From the NCBI GenBank assembly GCA_021816455.1, contig JAKAXU010000011.1, positions 1 to 64,000 of the forward strand: DNA of 64,000 nt, written 5' to 3'. Source of the DNA: Acidobacteriota bacterium. GTDB lineage: Bacteria > Acidobacteriota > Terriglobia > Terriglobales > Acidobacteriaceae. Below are positions 11,342 to 22,300 of this stretch, piece by piece (the stretch's first letter is position 1; the number at the start of each line of letters is the position of its first letter). The position numbers and the translations under genes were made by a program. The notes beneath the pieces were generated by a model. The model had not been told where the DNA came from, made no database searches, and saw only the letters and a list, made by a program, of their open reading frames with translations.

Positions 11342-12577
11342 TCAGGCCAGAACCAGGCGTGGATCCGCTTCGAGATCAAGTCGGGCGAATTCGCCAGCGA
11401 GGAAACGCGGCCACGCTGCGGCAGCGATCATTGCAGCGTTATCGGTGGACATGGCGAGCGTGGGGAAGGCGATGGGAAGGCCGCGGCGCTCGGCTTCAGA
11501 GCGGAAGCGTCGGCGCAACTCGGAGTTGGCTGCAACTCCGCCGGTGACAAGCAGGCTGCGCACTTCGGCTTTATCGGCCGCATCGAAAGAGCGATGCAGA
11601 AGATTGTCTACGACCGCGGACTGAAAGCTCGCGATAAGGTCAAGCGTGGGCTGGTCGCAAAGAGAACGTACCTGGTCGAGAGCGGGTGTGTGGCCGGAGG
11701 CGATTGCAGCCTGGAGTGCAGCTTCGCGCGTCGCAGCACCGGCGCGCAGTCCGTTCTCCTCGACGTAGCGCAGGACTGCAGTTTTCAGGCCGGAAAAGCT
11801 GAAGAGAAATCGTGGATCAAGCATAGTAACGGGCGAAGTGATTGCGGCTTTGGTGCGAGGCGTTTTGCCCACGAGATGAGGCTTGGACTTGATGCGCGTG
11901 AGCGCGAATGGTACGGCGCGCGGATCGCCGAAGGGAGCGAGCCTGTCGATCCAGGGGCCGCCGGGATAGCCCAGGCCAAGCAGCTTTGCCACTTTGTCGA
12001 AGGCTTCTCCAGCGGCGTCGTCGAGCGTGCGGCCGAGGAGCGTGTAGCGCCAGGTGGCTTGTTCCGCAGAAGAGATATTCGAGGGAGGCGCGGCAAGAAA
12101 CAGATGCGTGTGACCGCCGGAGACGACGAGCGCAAGCGTCGGCATGGGCAGCGGCTCGACGGATTGCTGACTGTGTTCGAGCAGGACAGCGTGGATGTGG
12201 CCTTCAAGGTGGTTGACGGCGATGAGCGGCTTGTCGAGTGAGAAGGCCAGAGCCTTGGCGTAGCTGATGCCGACTAGAAGCGCTCCGGCGAGACCGGGAC
12301 CACTGGTGACGGCGATGGCATCGAGATCATTGAAAGCCATGTTCGCCTGGTGGAGCGCGGCGCGGACGATGGGAACGATGTTGCGCAGATGTTCGCGGCT
12401 GGCCAACTCCGGTACAACTCCTCCCCAGGCTGCGTGCGTCGCAGTCTGGCTGGCGACGATCGTGGAGAGCGTCTGGTGGCCGCATGCAACGACAGCGGCT
12501 GCGGTTTCGTCACAGGAGCTTTCGATGCCGAGGATGAGTCCGCGCGATTTGTCGTGCGAGGCAGAGTTTGTGGCCAT
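11342..12577 (-). CDS. tsaD: tRNA N6-adenosine threonylcarbamoyltransferase TsaD
   Basis: GILGIESSCDETAAAVV, NHLEGHIHAV, VVSGGHTHLFL, GGVAANSELRRRF motifs. Confidence 0.96.
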   Translation of the reverse strand: MATNSASHDKSRGLILGIESSCDETAAAVVACGHQTLSTIVASQTATHAAWGGVVPELASREHLRNIVPIVRAALHQANMAFNDLDAIAVTSGPGLAGALLVGISYAKALAFSLDKPLIAVNHLEGHIHAVLLEHSQQSVEPLPMPTLALVVSGGHTHLFLAAPPSNISSAEQATWRYTLLGRTLDDAAGEAFDKVAKLLGLGYPGGPWIDRLAPFGDPRAVPFALTRIKSKPHLVGKTPRTKAAITSPVTMLDPRFLFSFSGLKTAVLRYVEENGLRAGAATREAALQAAIASGHTPALDQVRSLCDQPTLDLIASFQSAVVDNLLHRSFDAADKAEVRSLLVTGGVAANSELRRRFRSEAERRGLPIAFPTLAMSTDNAAMIAAAAWPRFLAGEFARLDLEADPRLVLA

Positions 12578-12646
12578 ACATTCAGTGTATCGACCGAGGC
12601 ATTCGACACTTTGAGCAGATGCACGGCGTTCGCGTAGGCTGGAATC

Positions 12647-14041
12647 ATGCTTCCTGAGACGCGACAGGCACGAGCTGCGGTTGAAATCGCGAGGCGGCTG
12701 CGACGGACAGGGTTTGAGTCGCTGCTGGCCGGCGGCTGTGTGCGTGATCTGTTGCTGGGGCGCGAGCCGAAGGACTACGACGTGGCAACAGCAGCGGAGC
12801 CGGAGCGTGTGATGGAAGTATTTCCGCGCAGTTTCGGTGTGGGTGCGCATTTTGGCGTTGTACTGGTGGAGACCGAGCAGGAGGGTGAACGCGTGCTGAC
12901 CGAAGTGGCGACCTTTCGGAGGGATGGCGTCTACTCCGATGGGCGCAGGCCAGATGCGGTGCGCTATACGTCGAGCGCGGCGGAGGACGCTGCACGGCGC
13001 GACTTTACGATCAACGGATTGCTACTCGATCCCGAACGCGCATTGAAGGATGGTGATATCCGTGACGCGGTGTTGGACTTTGTCTACGGCCTCGAGGATT
13101 TGCAGGCTCGCCGGATACGCGCGATTGGTGCTCCTGAAAACCGTTTTGCGGAGGATCACCTGCGCCTCCTGCGCGGCGTACGGTTTGCGGCGCGGTTGGG
13201 GTTTGCGATCGAAGAACAGACACTGGCGGCGATGCTGGCGATGGCACCGGCGCTTGGTCGAGTGAGTTGGGAGCGGATACGCGATGAACTGACGCGCATG
13301 CTGACCGAGGGTCGCGCACGGCGTGCGTTTGAATTGCTGGCGGAGACGGGAATGCTGTCTGTAGTTCTCCCGGAGGTGGAGCGAATGCGCGGTGTCGAGC
13401 AGCCGCCGGAGTTTCATCCGGAGGGCGATGTCTGGGAGCATACGCTGCGGTTGCTGGCACAGTTGGAGCCGGGATGCAGCGCGACGCTCGCCTGGGGCGC
13501 GCTGCTGCACGATGTGGGTAAGCCAACGAGCTTTCGGCGCGCTCCGGATCGCATCCGCTTTGATGGCCATGTGGAAGTGGGCGTGCGCATTGCCGCGGAG
13601 ATCGCGCGCAGGCTGCGTTTCTCCAACGACGACGGCGCTCAGATTGCGGCGCTGGTGGCGAATCACATGCGCTTCGGCGACGTGATGCGCATGAAGGATT
13701 CGACGCTGAAGAGGTTCTTTCGGCTGGAGCGGTTTGCCGAACATCTGGCGCTGCATCGTATGGATTGCAGCGCATCACACGGAAAACTGGACAACTGGGA
13801 GTATGCAAAGCGGCGCTGGGATGTGACTCCGGAGGAGACGATTCGTCCTGCGCGAATGGTGACAGGGCGCGATTTGATTGCCGCTGGATTTTCTCCCGGT
13901 CCTCAGTTTACGGAAGTACTGCGCATTGTGGAGGACGCGCAGATGGATGGAGCAGTGGCGACGCGCGAAGAGGCGCTGGCGTTGGCGTTGCGCGAGATGC
14001 AAAAGACGCACACGATGCACGCGGATGAGAACGATGGCTGA
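12647..14041 (+). CDS. CCA-adding tRNA nucleotidyltransferase / poly(A) polymerase family with HD domain
   Basis: LLAGGCVRDLLLGREPKDYDVAT, RRDFTINGLLLDP, HDVGKP motifs. Confidence 0.93.
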   Translation: MLPETRQARAAVEIARRLRRTGFESLLAGGCVRDLLLGREPKDYDVATAAEPERVMEVFPRSFGVGAHFGVVLVETEQEGERVLTEVATFRRDGVYSDGRRPDAVRYTSSAAEDAARRDFTINGLLLDPERALKDGDIRDAVLDFVYGLEDLQARRIRAIGAPENRFAEDHLRLLRGVRFAARLGFAIEEQTLAAMLAMAPALGRVSWERIRDELTRMLTEGRARRAFELLAETGMLSVVLPEVERMRGVEQPPEFHPEGDVWEHTLRLLAQLEPGCSATLAWGALLHDVGKPTSFRRAPDRIRFDGHVEVGVRIAAEIARRLRFSNDDGAQIAALVANHMRFGDVMRMKDSTLKRFFRLERFAEHLALHRMDCSASHGKLDNWEYAKRRWDVTPEETIRPARMVTGRDLIAAGFSPGPQFTEVLRIVEDAQMDGAVATREEALALALREMQKTHTMHADENDG

Positions 14042-15197
14042 GACGCAACGCGTGGATGTAGTCGTGATAGGAGCCGGTGCGGCGGGAATGCTGTGCGCAG
14101 CTCTTGCCGGGCAGCGTGGGCGGCGCGTGGCGCTGCTGGAGCATGGAGAGCAGCCGGGGCGAAAGATATTGATCTCTGGCGGAGGCCGGTGCAACTTTAC
14201 CAATCTCGATTGCGCGCCGGATCGATTTTTGTCGGAGAATCCACACTTTGCAAAGTCGGCGTTGGCGCAGTTTACGCAGCACCACTTCGTGGAGATGGTG
14301 AGGCGGCATGGGATTGCCTTTCATGAGAAGACTCTGGGGCAGCTTTTCTGCGATGGGTCGGCGCGGGCGATGGTGGCGATGCTGCTGACCGAGTGTGAAC
14401 GTGGCGGCGTGGAGGTGGTGCTTGGAGTGCGGGGGATTCGAGTGGAGCCAGCCAGTTCGGGTTTTCGCGTGGAAAGCGAGCGCGGCGCGATGATCGCCGA
14501 TACCGTGGTGGTGGCGACTGGAGGATTGTCGATTCCAAAGTTGGGCGCAACTGGCTTCGGATATGAAGTGGCGCGGCAGTATGGTCTTCCTGTGATTCCA
14601 CCGCGCCCTGGCCTGGTGCCGCTGACGTTAGCGGATGGAGAGTGGAGAAAGCTTGCGGGGATTTCAGCACAGGTGACGGCATGGGCCGAAGGAAGCCGTG
14701 TGCGCTTCGCGGAGAAATTGCTGGTGACGCATCGCGGAGTGAGCGGACCTGCGATTTTGCAGACTTCCTCCTATTGGCAAGCAGGCCAGGCTGTGTGCGT
14801 GGATTTCGTGAACGGCGAGCGATTGCTGGCTGCGATGGATACAAGGCGCGATGAACATGCGCTACGCGAGACGCTGCGGAGAACGATGCCGCAGCGACTG
14901 GCGGATTTTCTGACAGGAAGATTGCGTCCGCAGCGATGGACTAATACGGCGCTGGCCGAGGTGGAAGCGCGCCTGCATGCGTTTCGGCTGGAGCCGAGTG
15001 GCAGTGAGGGCTATGAAAAAGCTGAGGTGACGGTGGGAGGTGTGGACACGCGAGCGCTGGATTCTCGCACCATGGAAGCTCGCACAGCGCCCGGACTCTT
15101 TTTCATCGGAGAAGTCGTGGATGTCACCGGGCATCTGGGTGGATTCAATTTTCAGTGGGCGTGGTCCTCTGCGGCGGCTTGCGCACGGGCGCTGTAG
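14034..15197 (+). CDS. BaiN/HI0933-family NAD(P)/FAD-dependent oxidoreductase
   Basis: VDVVVIGAGAAGMLCAALAGQRGRRVALLEHGEQPGRKILISGGGRCNFTN, C-terminal GGFNFQWAWSSAAACARAL. Overlaps the upstream CDS by 8 nt. Confidence 0.93.
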   Translation: MAETQRVDVVVIGAGAAGMLCAALAGQRGRRVALLEHGEQPGRKILISGGGRCNFTNLDCAPDRFLSENPHFAKSALAQFTQHHFVEMVRRHGIAFHEKTLGQLFCDGSARAMVAMLLTECERGGVEVVLGVRGIRVEPASSGFRVESERGAMIADTVVVATGGLSIPKLGATGFGYEVARQYGLPVIPPRPGLVPLTLADGEWRKLAGISAQVTAWAEGSRVRFAEKLLVTHRGVSGPAILQTSSYWQAGQAVCVDFVNGERLLAAMDTRRDEHALRETLRRTMPQRLADFLTGRLRPQRWTNTALAEVEARLHAFRLEPSGSEGYEKAEVTVGGVDTRALDSRTMEARTAPGLFFIGEVVDVTGHLGGFNFQWAWSSAAACARAL

Positions 15198-15234
15198 ACC
15201 TCGTGCGGAGAACTATGATTGTCTGGCGACAGGC

Positions 15235-15960
15235 TCAGCCGGCAATGCGGAGAAACAGGCCGGTTGCAAGCGCGCCGAGCAGCGGACCGAGCACTGGAAC
15301 CGGTGCGTACGGCCAGTCAGACCGGCCTTTCCCGGAGATGGGCAGCAGGGCGTGAGCAAGCCGCGGACTGAGGTCGCGCGCGGGATTGATGGCGTATCCG
15401 GTGACGCCTCCGAGCGAGAGTCCGATGCTCCAGACGATGATGCCAACGAGGTAGGGCGAGAGAGCGGGAGCGGATGCGGCGGAGACAAGCGCGTGGGCGC
15501 TGAGCGCGTGCGTCGTGAGCAGCAGGATGGAAGTTGCCAGTGTCTCGGCGAGAAGATTCCAGAAGGGACTGCGAATGGCGGGTATGGTACAGAAGACGGC
15601 AAGTTTGGCCACTGGGTCGGGAGTGACGCGCCAGTGAGGGAAGTAGAAGAGCCAGACGAGCGTGGCTCCGAGAAAAGCACCAGCCATTTGTGCGCCGATG
15701 AAGGGCGCAACGGAGGTGTAGTCGCCGGACTGGATGGCTGCGGCAACCGTGATGGCCGGGTTGAGGTGCGCGGCAGTGCTTCCAAAGGCGATGGCCGTGA
15801 CGACTCCGCAGAAGACGGCAAAGGCCCAGCCGGCAGTGATGACGATCCAGCCGGAGTTTTCCGCCTTGGAGCCGCGCAGAAGAACACCGGCATTGACGCC
15901 ATCGCCGAGGAAGACGAGGACAGCGGTGCCGAGAAACTCGCCGAGAGCGGGCGTATGCAT
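15235..15960 (-). CDS. glpF: MIP-family glycerol uptake facilitator / aquaporin
   Basis: AHLNPAITVA and INPARDLSPRLAH (NPA/NPARD boxes); adjacent to glpK. Confidence 0.93.
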   Translation of the reverse strand: MHTPALGEFLGTAVLVFLGDGVNAGVLLRGSKAENSGWIVITAGWAFAVFCGVVTAIAFGSTAAHLNPAITVAAAIQSGDYTSVAPFIGAQMAGAFLGATLVWLFYFPHWRVTPDPVAKLAVFCTIPAIRSPFWNLLAETLATSILLLTTHALSAHALVSAASAPALSPYLVGIIVWSIGLSLGGVTGYAINPARDLSPRLAHALLPISGKGRSDWPYAPVPVLGPLLGALATGLFLRIAG

Positions 15961-15974
15961 AAGGACAGAGCCTT

Positions 15975-17498
15975 TCAGGAGCGGATGTGGAGTTCGTCGT
16001 CGAGCCAGTCAAAGGAGCGTTCGACGGCTTTTTTCCATCGCCGGGATAGACGGTCGCGATCGGATGTCGGCATCGACGGAGTCCAGATTTTGTCGATGCG
16101 CCAGTTGGCGGTGAGTTCGTCGAGGCTACCGTAAAAGCCAATGGCAAGACCGGCTGCGTAGGCGGCGCCGAGCGCCGTTGTTTCGCGCATCGCTGGGCGC
16201 AGAACTTCTCGCTGGAGAATGTCTGCCTGAAACTGCATGAGCAGTTCGTTGCCGACCATGCCGCCGTCGGTGCGCAGGCGCGTGAGCGGAAAGCCTGCAT
16301 CCTGTTCCATGGCTTTGAGAACGTCGTGCGTCTGAAAGGCTGTGGCTTCGAGAGCAGCTCGCGCAATATGCGCCCGGGTGGTGAAGCGTGTGAGGCCGAC
16401 GATGAGACCGCGTGCGGAGTCTTTCCAGTACGGAGCGTAGAGGCCGGAGAACGCCGGCACGAAGTAGACGCCACCATTGTCAGGGACCGAGGAAGCGAGA
16501 GATTCAATCTGATCGCTGCGCTCAAGGATGCCGAGATTGTCACGCAGCCATTGCACCAGAGCGCCTGTGATGGCGATGCTGCCTTCCAGGGCGTAGCAGG
16601 CTGGCTGAGCACCGAAACGGTAAGCGACGGTCGTGAGCAGGCCGTGATGAGAAACGCGGGCTTCGCCGGTGTTCATCAGCAGAAAACAGCCGGTTCCGTA
16701 GGTGTTTTTTGCTTCGCCCGGACGGAAACATGCCTGGCCGACAAGCGCTGCCTGCTGGTCGCCGAGAATGCCTGCGATGGGAACCCCGGCAAGCGCGGTG
16801 ACGGCGAGTGAGCCGTAAACTTCGCTGCTGGAGCGGATAACGGGCAGCATGGCGCGCGGGATGCCGAAGAGCGCAAGCAACCCCGGATCCCAGTCCAGCG
16901 TGTGCAGGTCCATTAATTGCGTGCGGCTGGCGTTGGTCACGTCCGTCGCGTGAATGCCCGAGCCTGGCCCTCCCGTGAGGTGCCAGAGCAAAAAGGAATC
17001 CATGTTGCCAAAGAGAAGATCACCGCGTTCGGCATCGATGCGGGCATCGGCGCAGTGATCGAGAATCCACTGGAGCTTGAGCGCGCTGAAGTAGGTGCTG
17101 AGCGGCAACCCGGTTTTCGCGCGAAACCGATCCTGTCCTTCCGAGGCCGCATACCTCGCGACGGCATCCGCGGTACGGGTGTCCTGCCAGACGATGGCGT
17201 TCGAGACAGGCGCGCCGGTGTGACGATTCCAGACAACCGTGGTTTCTCGCTGATTGGTGATACCGATGGCGGCAATATCCCGAGGCAGAAGGTTGCTTCG
17301 CTGGAATGCCAGATCGATGACGGTGCGCGTCCGCTCAAGAATTTCGAGTGGATTGTGCTCCAGCCAGCCTGGCTGCGGATATATCTGCGTGTGTTCCTGC
17401 TGTGCGCTGGAGAGAACGTGACCGGAGCGATCCAGGATGAGAAAGCGCGTGCTCGTGGTTCCCTGGTCGAGTGCGCCGACGTAGGCAGGCTCATGCAT
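15975..17498 (-). CDS. glpK: Glycerol kinase
   Basis: [57 protein letters not shown]. Confidence 0.97.
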   Translation of the reverse strand: MHEPAYVGALDQGTTSTRFLILDRSGHVLSSAQQEHTQIYPQPGWLEHNPLEILERTRTVIDLAFQRSNLLPRDIAAIGITNQRETTVVWNRHTGAPVSNAIVWQDTRTADAVARYAASEGQDRFRAKTGLPLSTYFSALKLQWILDHCADARIDAERGDLLFGNMDSFLLWHLTGGPGSGIHATDVTNASRTQLMDLHTLDWDPGLLALFGIPRAMLPVIRSSSEVYGSLAVTALAGVPIAGILGDQQAALVGQACFRPGEAKNTYGTGCFLLMNTGEARVSHHGLLTTVAYRFGAQPACYALEGSIAITGALVQWLRDNLGILERSDQIESLASSVPDNGGVYFVPAFSGLYAPYWKDSARGLIVGLTRFTTRAHIARAALEATAFQTHDVLKAMEQDAGFPLTRLRTDGGMVGNELLMQFQADILQREVLRPAMRETTALGAAYAAGLAIGFYGSLDELTANWRIDKIWTPSMPTSDRDRLSRRWKKAVERSFDWLDDELHIRS

Positions 17499-17567
17499 GA
17501 AAACGTTCCCCTTGATTTTCCATTCGCAATCTACGACGCAGGACGTGCGGATGGCAAGCGGATCCCA

Positions 17568-17580
17568 GTGGTGTGACCAC
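17568..17580. promoter_or_regulatory. Perfect inverted repeat GTGGT-GTG-ACCAC between glpK and glpD (candidate operator)
   Basis: Read directly in the divergent intergenic region. Confidence 0.4.
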
Positions 17581-17606
17581 GTTGAAGGACCGTTCCGCTG
17601 CAACGT

Positions 17607-19217
17607 ATGCTGAGGGGCATCGCCATGGAAGATGCGACAGGGCGGATGCAAGTGGAGGCCGGGATGGAACGCGCGGGAAAATGGGATCGTCTGCGGGATG
17701 GCTGCGATGTGCTGGTGATCGGCGGTGGAGCAACGGGAGTCGGGATTGCGGTGGATGCAGCCACGCGCGGATTTCGCACGGTGCTGGCGGAAGCGGGAGA
17801 TTTTGCGCAGGCCACGTCCAGCCGCGCGACCAAGCTGGTGCATGGCGGCGTGCGCTACCTGGCCAACGGACAGTTCCATCTTGTCTATGAAGCGCTGCGG
17901 GAGCGCAGGGTGATGCTGCACAACGCGCCGCACCTGGTGCATCGGCTGGGATTTGTGACACCTGCGTACCGATGGATGGATCTGCCGTTTTATGGGACAG
18001 GGCTGAAGGTATATGACGTGCTGTCCGGTCGATCATCGCTGGGCGCGACCCGTGTATTGAGCGCGCGAAAGACAGCGGATGCGGTGCCTGGAATCAACAC
18101 CTGTGGACTCAAAGGCAGCGTGCAGTATTTCGACGGACAGTTTGACGATGCGCGGTTTGCGCTGGCGTTGGCTCGTACGGCGGAAGATCATGGCGCAGTG
18201 GTGTTGAACTATGCGCGCTGTACACGGATCGCAAAGAGCCATGGACGCGTTTGCGGTGCGATCCTTGCCGATGTGGAGACCGGATGCGAAGTCGAGGTCT
18301 CTGCGCGCACGGTCATCAATGCGGGTGGAATTTTTCTCGATGCGGTGCGGCGACTTGACGATGCCGAGTGCGCTCCGCTGCTCAAGGCGAGCCGCGGAAC
18401 GCATATTGTGGTTGACGGCGACGTGTTGGGTGGCTGCAGCGCTTTGATGATTCCCAAGACGCGGGACGGCCGACTTATCTTTGCGATTCCGTGGATGGGC
18501 AAATGCGTGATCGGAACAACGGATATTCCAGCCGAGACTGTGGCGATGGAACCGGGACACAGTGCTGAAGAAATCGCATTTCTGATGGAAACGATTTCTC
18601 CGTATCTGGCGAAACCCATCACCGAAGCCGATATTCTGAGCGTGTTTTCCGGACTGCGTCCGCTGGTGACTGGCCAGGCAGCATCGACGGCAAAACTTTC
18701 GCGCGAGCATCATATTGCTGCTTCGACAAGCGGGCTGATCACCATCGCAGGCGGGAAGTGGACGACCTACCGGCGCATGGCCGCCGATACCCTGGATTTT
18801 GCCGCACGGATGCGGCTGATTGAGCAACGGCGCTGCAGGACTGAGCAGTTGACACTGCATGGCGCGCCCAACTCGAACTCCGATGCGGCAGATATGCTGG
18901 CGCGCTACGGAACGGATGCGGATGCGATTCGACGGCTGGCGAGCGAGAATCCGGTATGGGCGGAGAAACTGCATCCGCGGTTGCCGTTCATCGCTGCCGA
19001 AGTTATCTTTGCGGTGCGCGAGGAGATGGCGAGGACGGTCGAAGATGTGCTCTCGCGACGCATGCGCGCGCTGCTCACAGATTCGCGCGCCGCAGTGGAA
19101 GCGTCGGGGAAGGTGGCGGGGCTGCTGGCGGAGGAACTGGGGCATGATGCGAGTTGGGCGCAGCGTCAGGTGCAGACGTTCACCAAACTTGCCATGCAGT
19201 TCTACGCACAAAGATGA
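17607..19217 (+). CDS. glpD: FAD-dependent glycerol-3-phosphate dehydrogenase
   Basis: [52 protein letters not shown]; divergent from glpK. Confidence 0.96.
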   Translation: MLRGIAMEDATGRMQVEAGMERAGKWDRLRDGCDVLVIGGGATGVGIAVDAATRGFRTVLAEAGDFAQATSSRATKLVHGGVRYLANGQFHLVYEALRERRVMLHNAPHLVHRLGFVTPAYRWMDLPFYGTGLKVYDVLSGRSSLGATRVLSARKTADAVPGINTCGLKGSVQYFDGQFDDARFALALARTAEDHGAVVLNYARCTRIAKSHGRVCGAILADVETGCEVEVSARTVINAGGIFLDAVRRLDDAECAPLLKASRGTHIVVDGDVLGGCSALMIPKTRDGRLIFAIPWMGKCVIGTTDIPAETVAMEPGHSAEEIAFLMETISPYLAKPITEADILSVFSGLRPLVTGQAASTAKLSREHHIAASTSGLITIAGGKWTTYRRMAADTLDFAARMRLIEQRRCRTEQLTLHGAPNSNSDAADMLARYGTDADAIRRLASENPVWAEKLHPRLPFIAAEVIFAVREEMARTVEDVLSRRMRALLTDSRAAVEASGKVAGLLAEELGHDASWAQRQVQTFTKLAMQFYAQR

Positions 19218-19261
19218 AAATACCAGCGCGCTCCGCCGCGCGATAGAAGTTGTTACTGATC

Positions 19262-19284
19262 GGATTTTTCCTCAGGGAAAATCC
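19262..19284. terminator. Hairpin GGATTTTTCC-TCA-GGGAAAATCC between convergent glpD and nrdJ
   Basis: 10-bp stem (one G.T) with 3-nt loop in a convergent intergenic region. Confidence 0.6.
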
Positions 19285-19327
19285 ATCCTTGCCCTTTCGG
19301 AAAGTTCACAGTATTCCGGAACACGTC

Positions 19328-22300
19328 TTAACTGCACCCGCTGGTGGAGCCGCAGCTCATGCAGCGGTAGCAGCTTCCATTGCGCACCATGATGGCCCCG
19401 CAGGTGCTGCAACTTGGCGCGTCGCCCATCTCGTACATGGAGCGCATTGCGTCGGCTGCGTGATAGATGCCGCGATCGTGCAGCTTGGGCATCTCTGCCT
19501 CTTCCACGGAGCTGCCGGGGGCTACCGGTGCTTCGACGCTTACTCGACTAAGGCGCTGGGCAAGATCGGCGACCATGCGCGTCATGGCCTGGCGCGTACC
19601 GGGATCGGGGGACTCGGTTTCCGGCTTGCTCTGTGGAGCAGGCTCGGGTTCCGAGGCAACTTGCAGCTCCGGCAACGGCGGCGCTGCCGAGGGTACAGCA
19701 AAGAGAGAGAGTTGAGTTCCGGAGAGAAATCGCAGCTGCAGCCAGCGGAAGATGTAATCCATCAGGCTCTTGGCATAGCCGATCTGTTCGTTGCCAGTCC
19801 AGCCTGAAGGTTCAAAGCGCGTGTGCGCAAATTTTTCGCAGAGCACCTTGAGTGGTACGCCGTGCTGGAGTGCAAGAGAGATGGCTGTGGCGAAGGCATC
19901 CATCAGTCCGGAGACGGTCGATCCTTCCTTGGCCATGCGGATGAAGATCTCGCCAGGCTGCCCAGTCGGATAGAGGCCGACAGTGATGTAGCCTTCGTGG
20001 CCACCGATGGAGAATTTGTGCGTGATCGAAGCGCGTTCCTCGGGCAGGCGATGCCGGACGGCGCGCGGCGGAGCGTTCAGATCCTGACTGGAAACCTGGC
20101 CCGAAAGCTGTCCGGTCACTGCCTCCGCTACCGGCGTTGCAATCCGTGCGGCTGTGGCTCGGTCTGCGGCTCGCGCAACGTCCAGCGCAGACAGTATCGA
20201 CTCCAACGACTGCGCCGCGGCGATCACCTGTCGGCTCTCCACCTCGACCTTCTCGGTGGGTTTTTCGCCCAGCGAGGCAAGGTCGGTGGTCGGCGCTGAA
20301 GAACCGCTGGCGATGGCGCTGAGCACACGCTGTCCGCAGAGAGAGAGGGCGGTGTCGGCAGCTTGCGCCTTCGTCTCGGCCGAGACGTTCAGCGGCTGGA
20401 CGCCCTTGGATCCATCCCGATAGATGGCCACCGCTTTAAGTCCCTGCCGCCAGCTTTCGGTGTAGGCTTCGGCGATCTCTTCCACCGTCGCCTCATTGGG
20501 CAGATTCACCGTCTTCGAGATGGCGCCGGAGAGGAATGGCTGTGTTGCGGCCATCATTTTGATGTGGCCCATGTAGTGAATCGAGCGCGTACCTTTGGCT
20601 GGCTTGAAGGAGCAGTCGAAGACAGCCAGGTGTTCGGGTTTGATGCTGGGCGCGCCTTCGATGGTGCCCGTCGCGTCGATGTAGCTGACGATGGCGTTCA
20701 CCTCGTCGTCAGAGTAGCCGAGCTTGAAGAGCGCTGAAGGCACGGTCTGGTTGACGATCTTGATCATGCCGCCGCCGACAAGTTTTTTGTACTTGACCAG
20801 CGCCAGATCCGGTTCGATGCCCGTCGTGTCGCAGTCCATCATGAAGCCGATGGTGCCGGTGGGCGCAAGCACGGTCGTCTGCGAGTTGCGATAGCCGTAG
20901 CGCTCGCCATAGATCAGGGCCATATCCCAGCACTCGCGGCTGGCTTCGAGCAGCGAGTCCAGTTGCGGTGTGACGAACGGTTCGCTGCTGGTGCGGGATC
21001 TTCCGATCTTGTTCACCTCGGCGCGGTGCATTCGGATCACATCCAGGAACGGCTCGCGGTTGACATAGAAACCCGGACAGGCTCCGCCCTGGCGCTGGAC
21101 TTCGGCGGTCAGTGTGGTGGCCGAACCAAGCGGTGGACAGGTGGCAGCGAGAATCGACGACTGCAGATACGCCTGTCCGCAGAGAATGGCCGTGAGGCAC
21201 GCGGCGTAGTCGCGGCCCGCGTCCGAGTCGTAGGGAAGTCCGCAGGCCATCAGCAGCGCGCCCAGATTGGCGTAGCCAAGGCCGAGCGGGCGATAGTCAT
21301 GGGAGTTCTTGGCAATCGCTTCGGTCGGGTATCCGGAGTTGTCCACCAGAATCTCCATGGCCGTGATGATGATCGAGATGCCGTGACGGTAGGCAGGAAT
21401 ATCGAAGGTTCCGGACGGAGTGACAAACTTCATCAGGTTGAAGCTGGCCAGGTTGCAGGCTGAGTTGTCCAGAAACATGTACTCCGAACAGGGGTTAGAG
21501 GCGTTGATCCGGCCGGAGTTCTTGCTGGTGTGCCAGCGGTTGATCGTTGTGTCGAATTGCATGCCCGGGTCGCCGCAATGCCACGTTGCTTCTGCGATCC
21601 TCTGCATGATCTCCCGCGCCTTGTAGGTCTTCACCGGCGCACCGTCCTTGACCGTACGCGTAGTGAACTCACCGTCCTGCTCGAAGGCGCGCATAAATTC
21701 GTCGCTCACGCGCACGGAGTTGTTGGCGTTCTGGAAGAAGATCGACGAGTAGGCCTCCGAATCCGGACCGGAACCATCGTAGCCGGCGCGGATCAGCGCA
21801 AAGGCTTTGGCTTCTTCCTTGCTCTTGCACTCGATGAAATCGATGATGTCTGGATGGTCCACGTTGAGAATAACCATCTTGGCCGCGCGCCGCGTCTTGC
21901 CACCCGATTTGATGACACCAGCAAAGGCATCGAATCCGCGCATGAAGCTCAACGGACCGGAGGCTGTTCCGCCGCCGGATAGCAACTCCGATGAGCCGCG
22001 AATCGAGGACAGATTTGTGCCGGTGCCGGAACCCCACTTGAAGAGCATTCCTTCAGTCTTAGCCAGGGTCAGGATCGACTCCAGCGAATCGTCCACCGAG
22101 TTGATGAAGCAGGCTGAGCACTGCGGCGTGCGATAGCCGGTCTTCGCGTAGCGTATGCTCTGCTCCTGCGCGTCCCAGTGCCAGTTCTGCGCGTCGGAGT
22201 TGGGCTCCATCCGGTCGCAGCCCACGTTGAACCAGACCGGCGAGTTGAAGGCGACGCGCTGCGTGACCAGCATGGCCACCAGCTCGTCGTGAAAGATTGC

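Noticed and set aside
15040-16134. 364-aa plus-strand ORF
   Set aside because: Antisense to glpF/glpK; low-complexity shadow frame.
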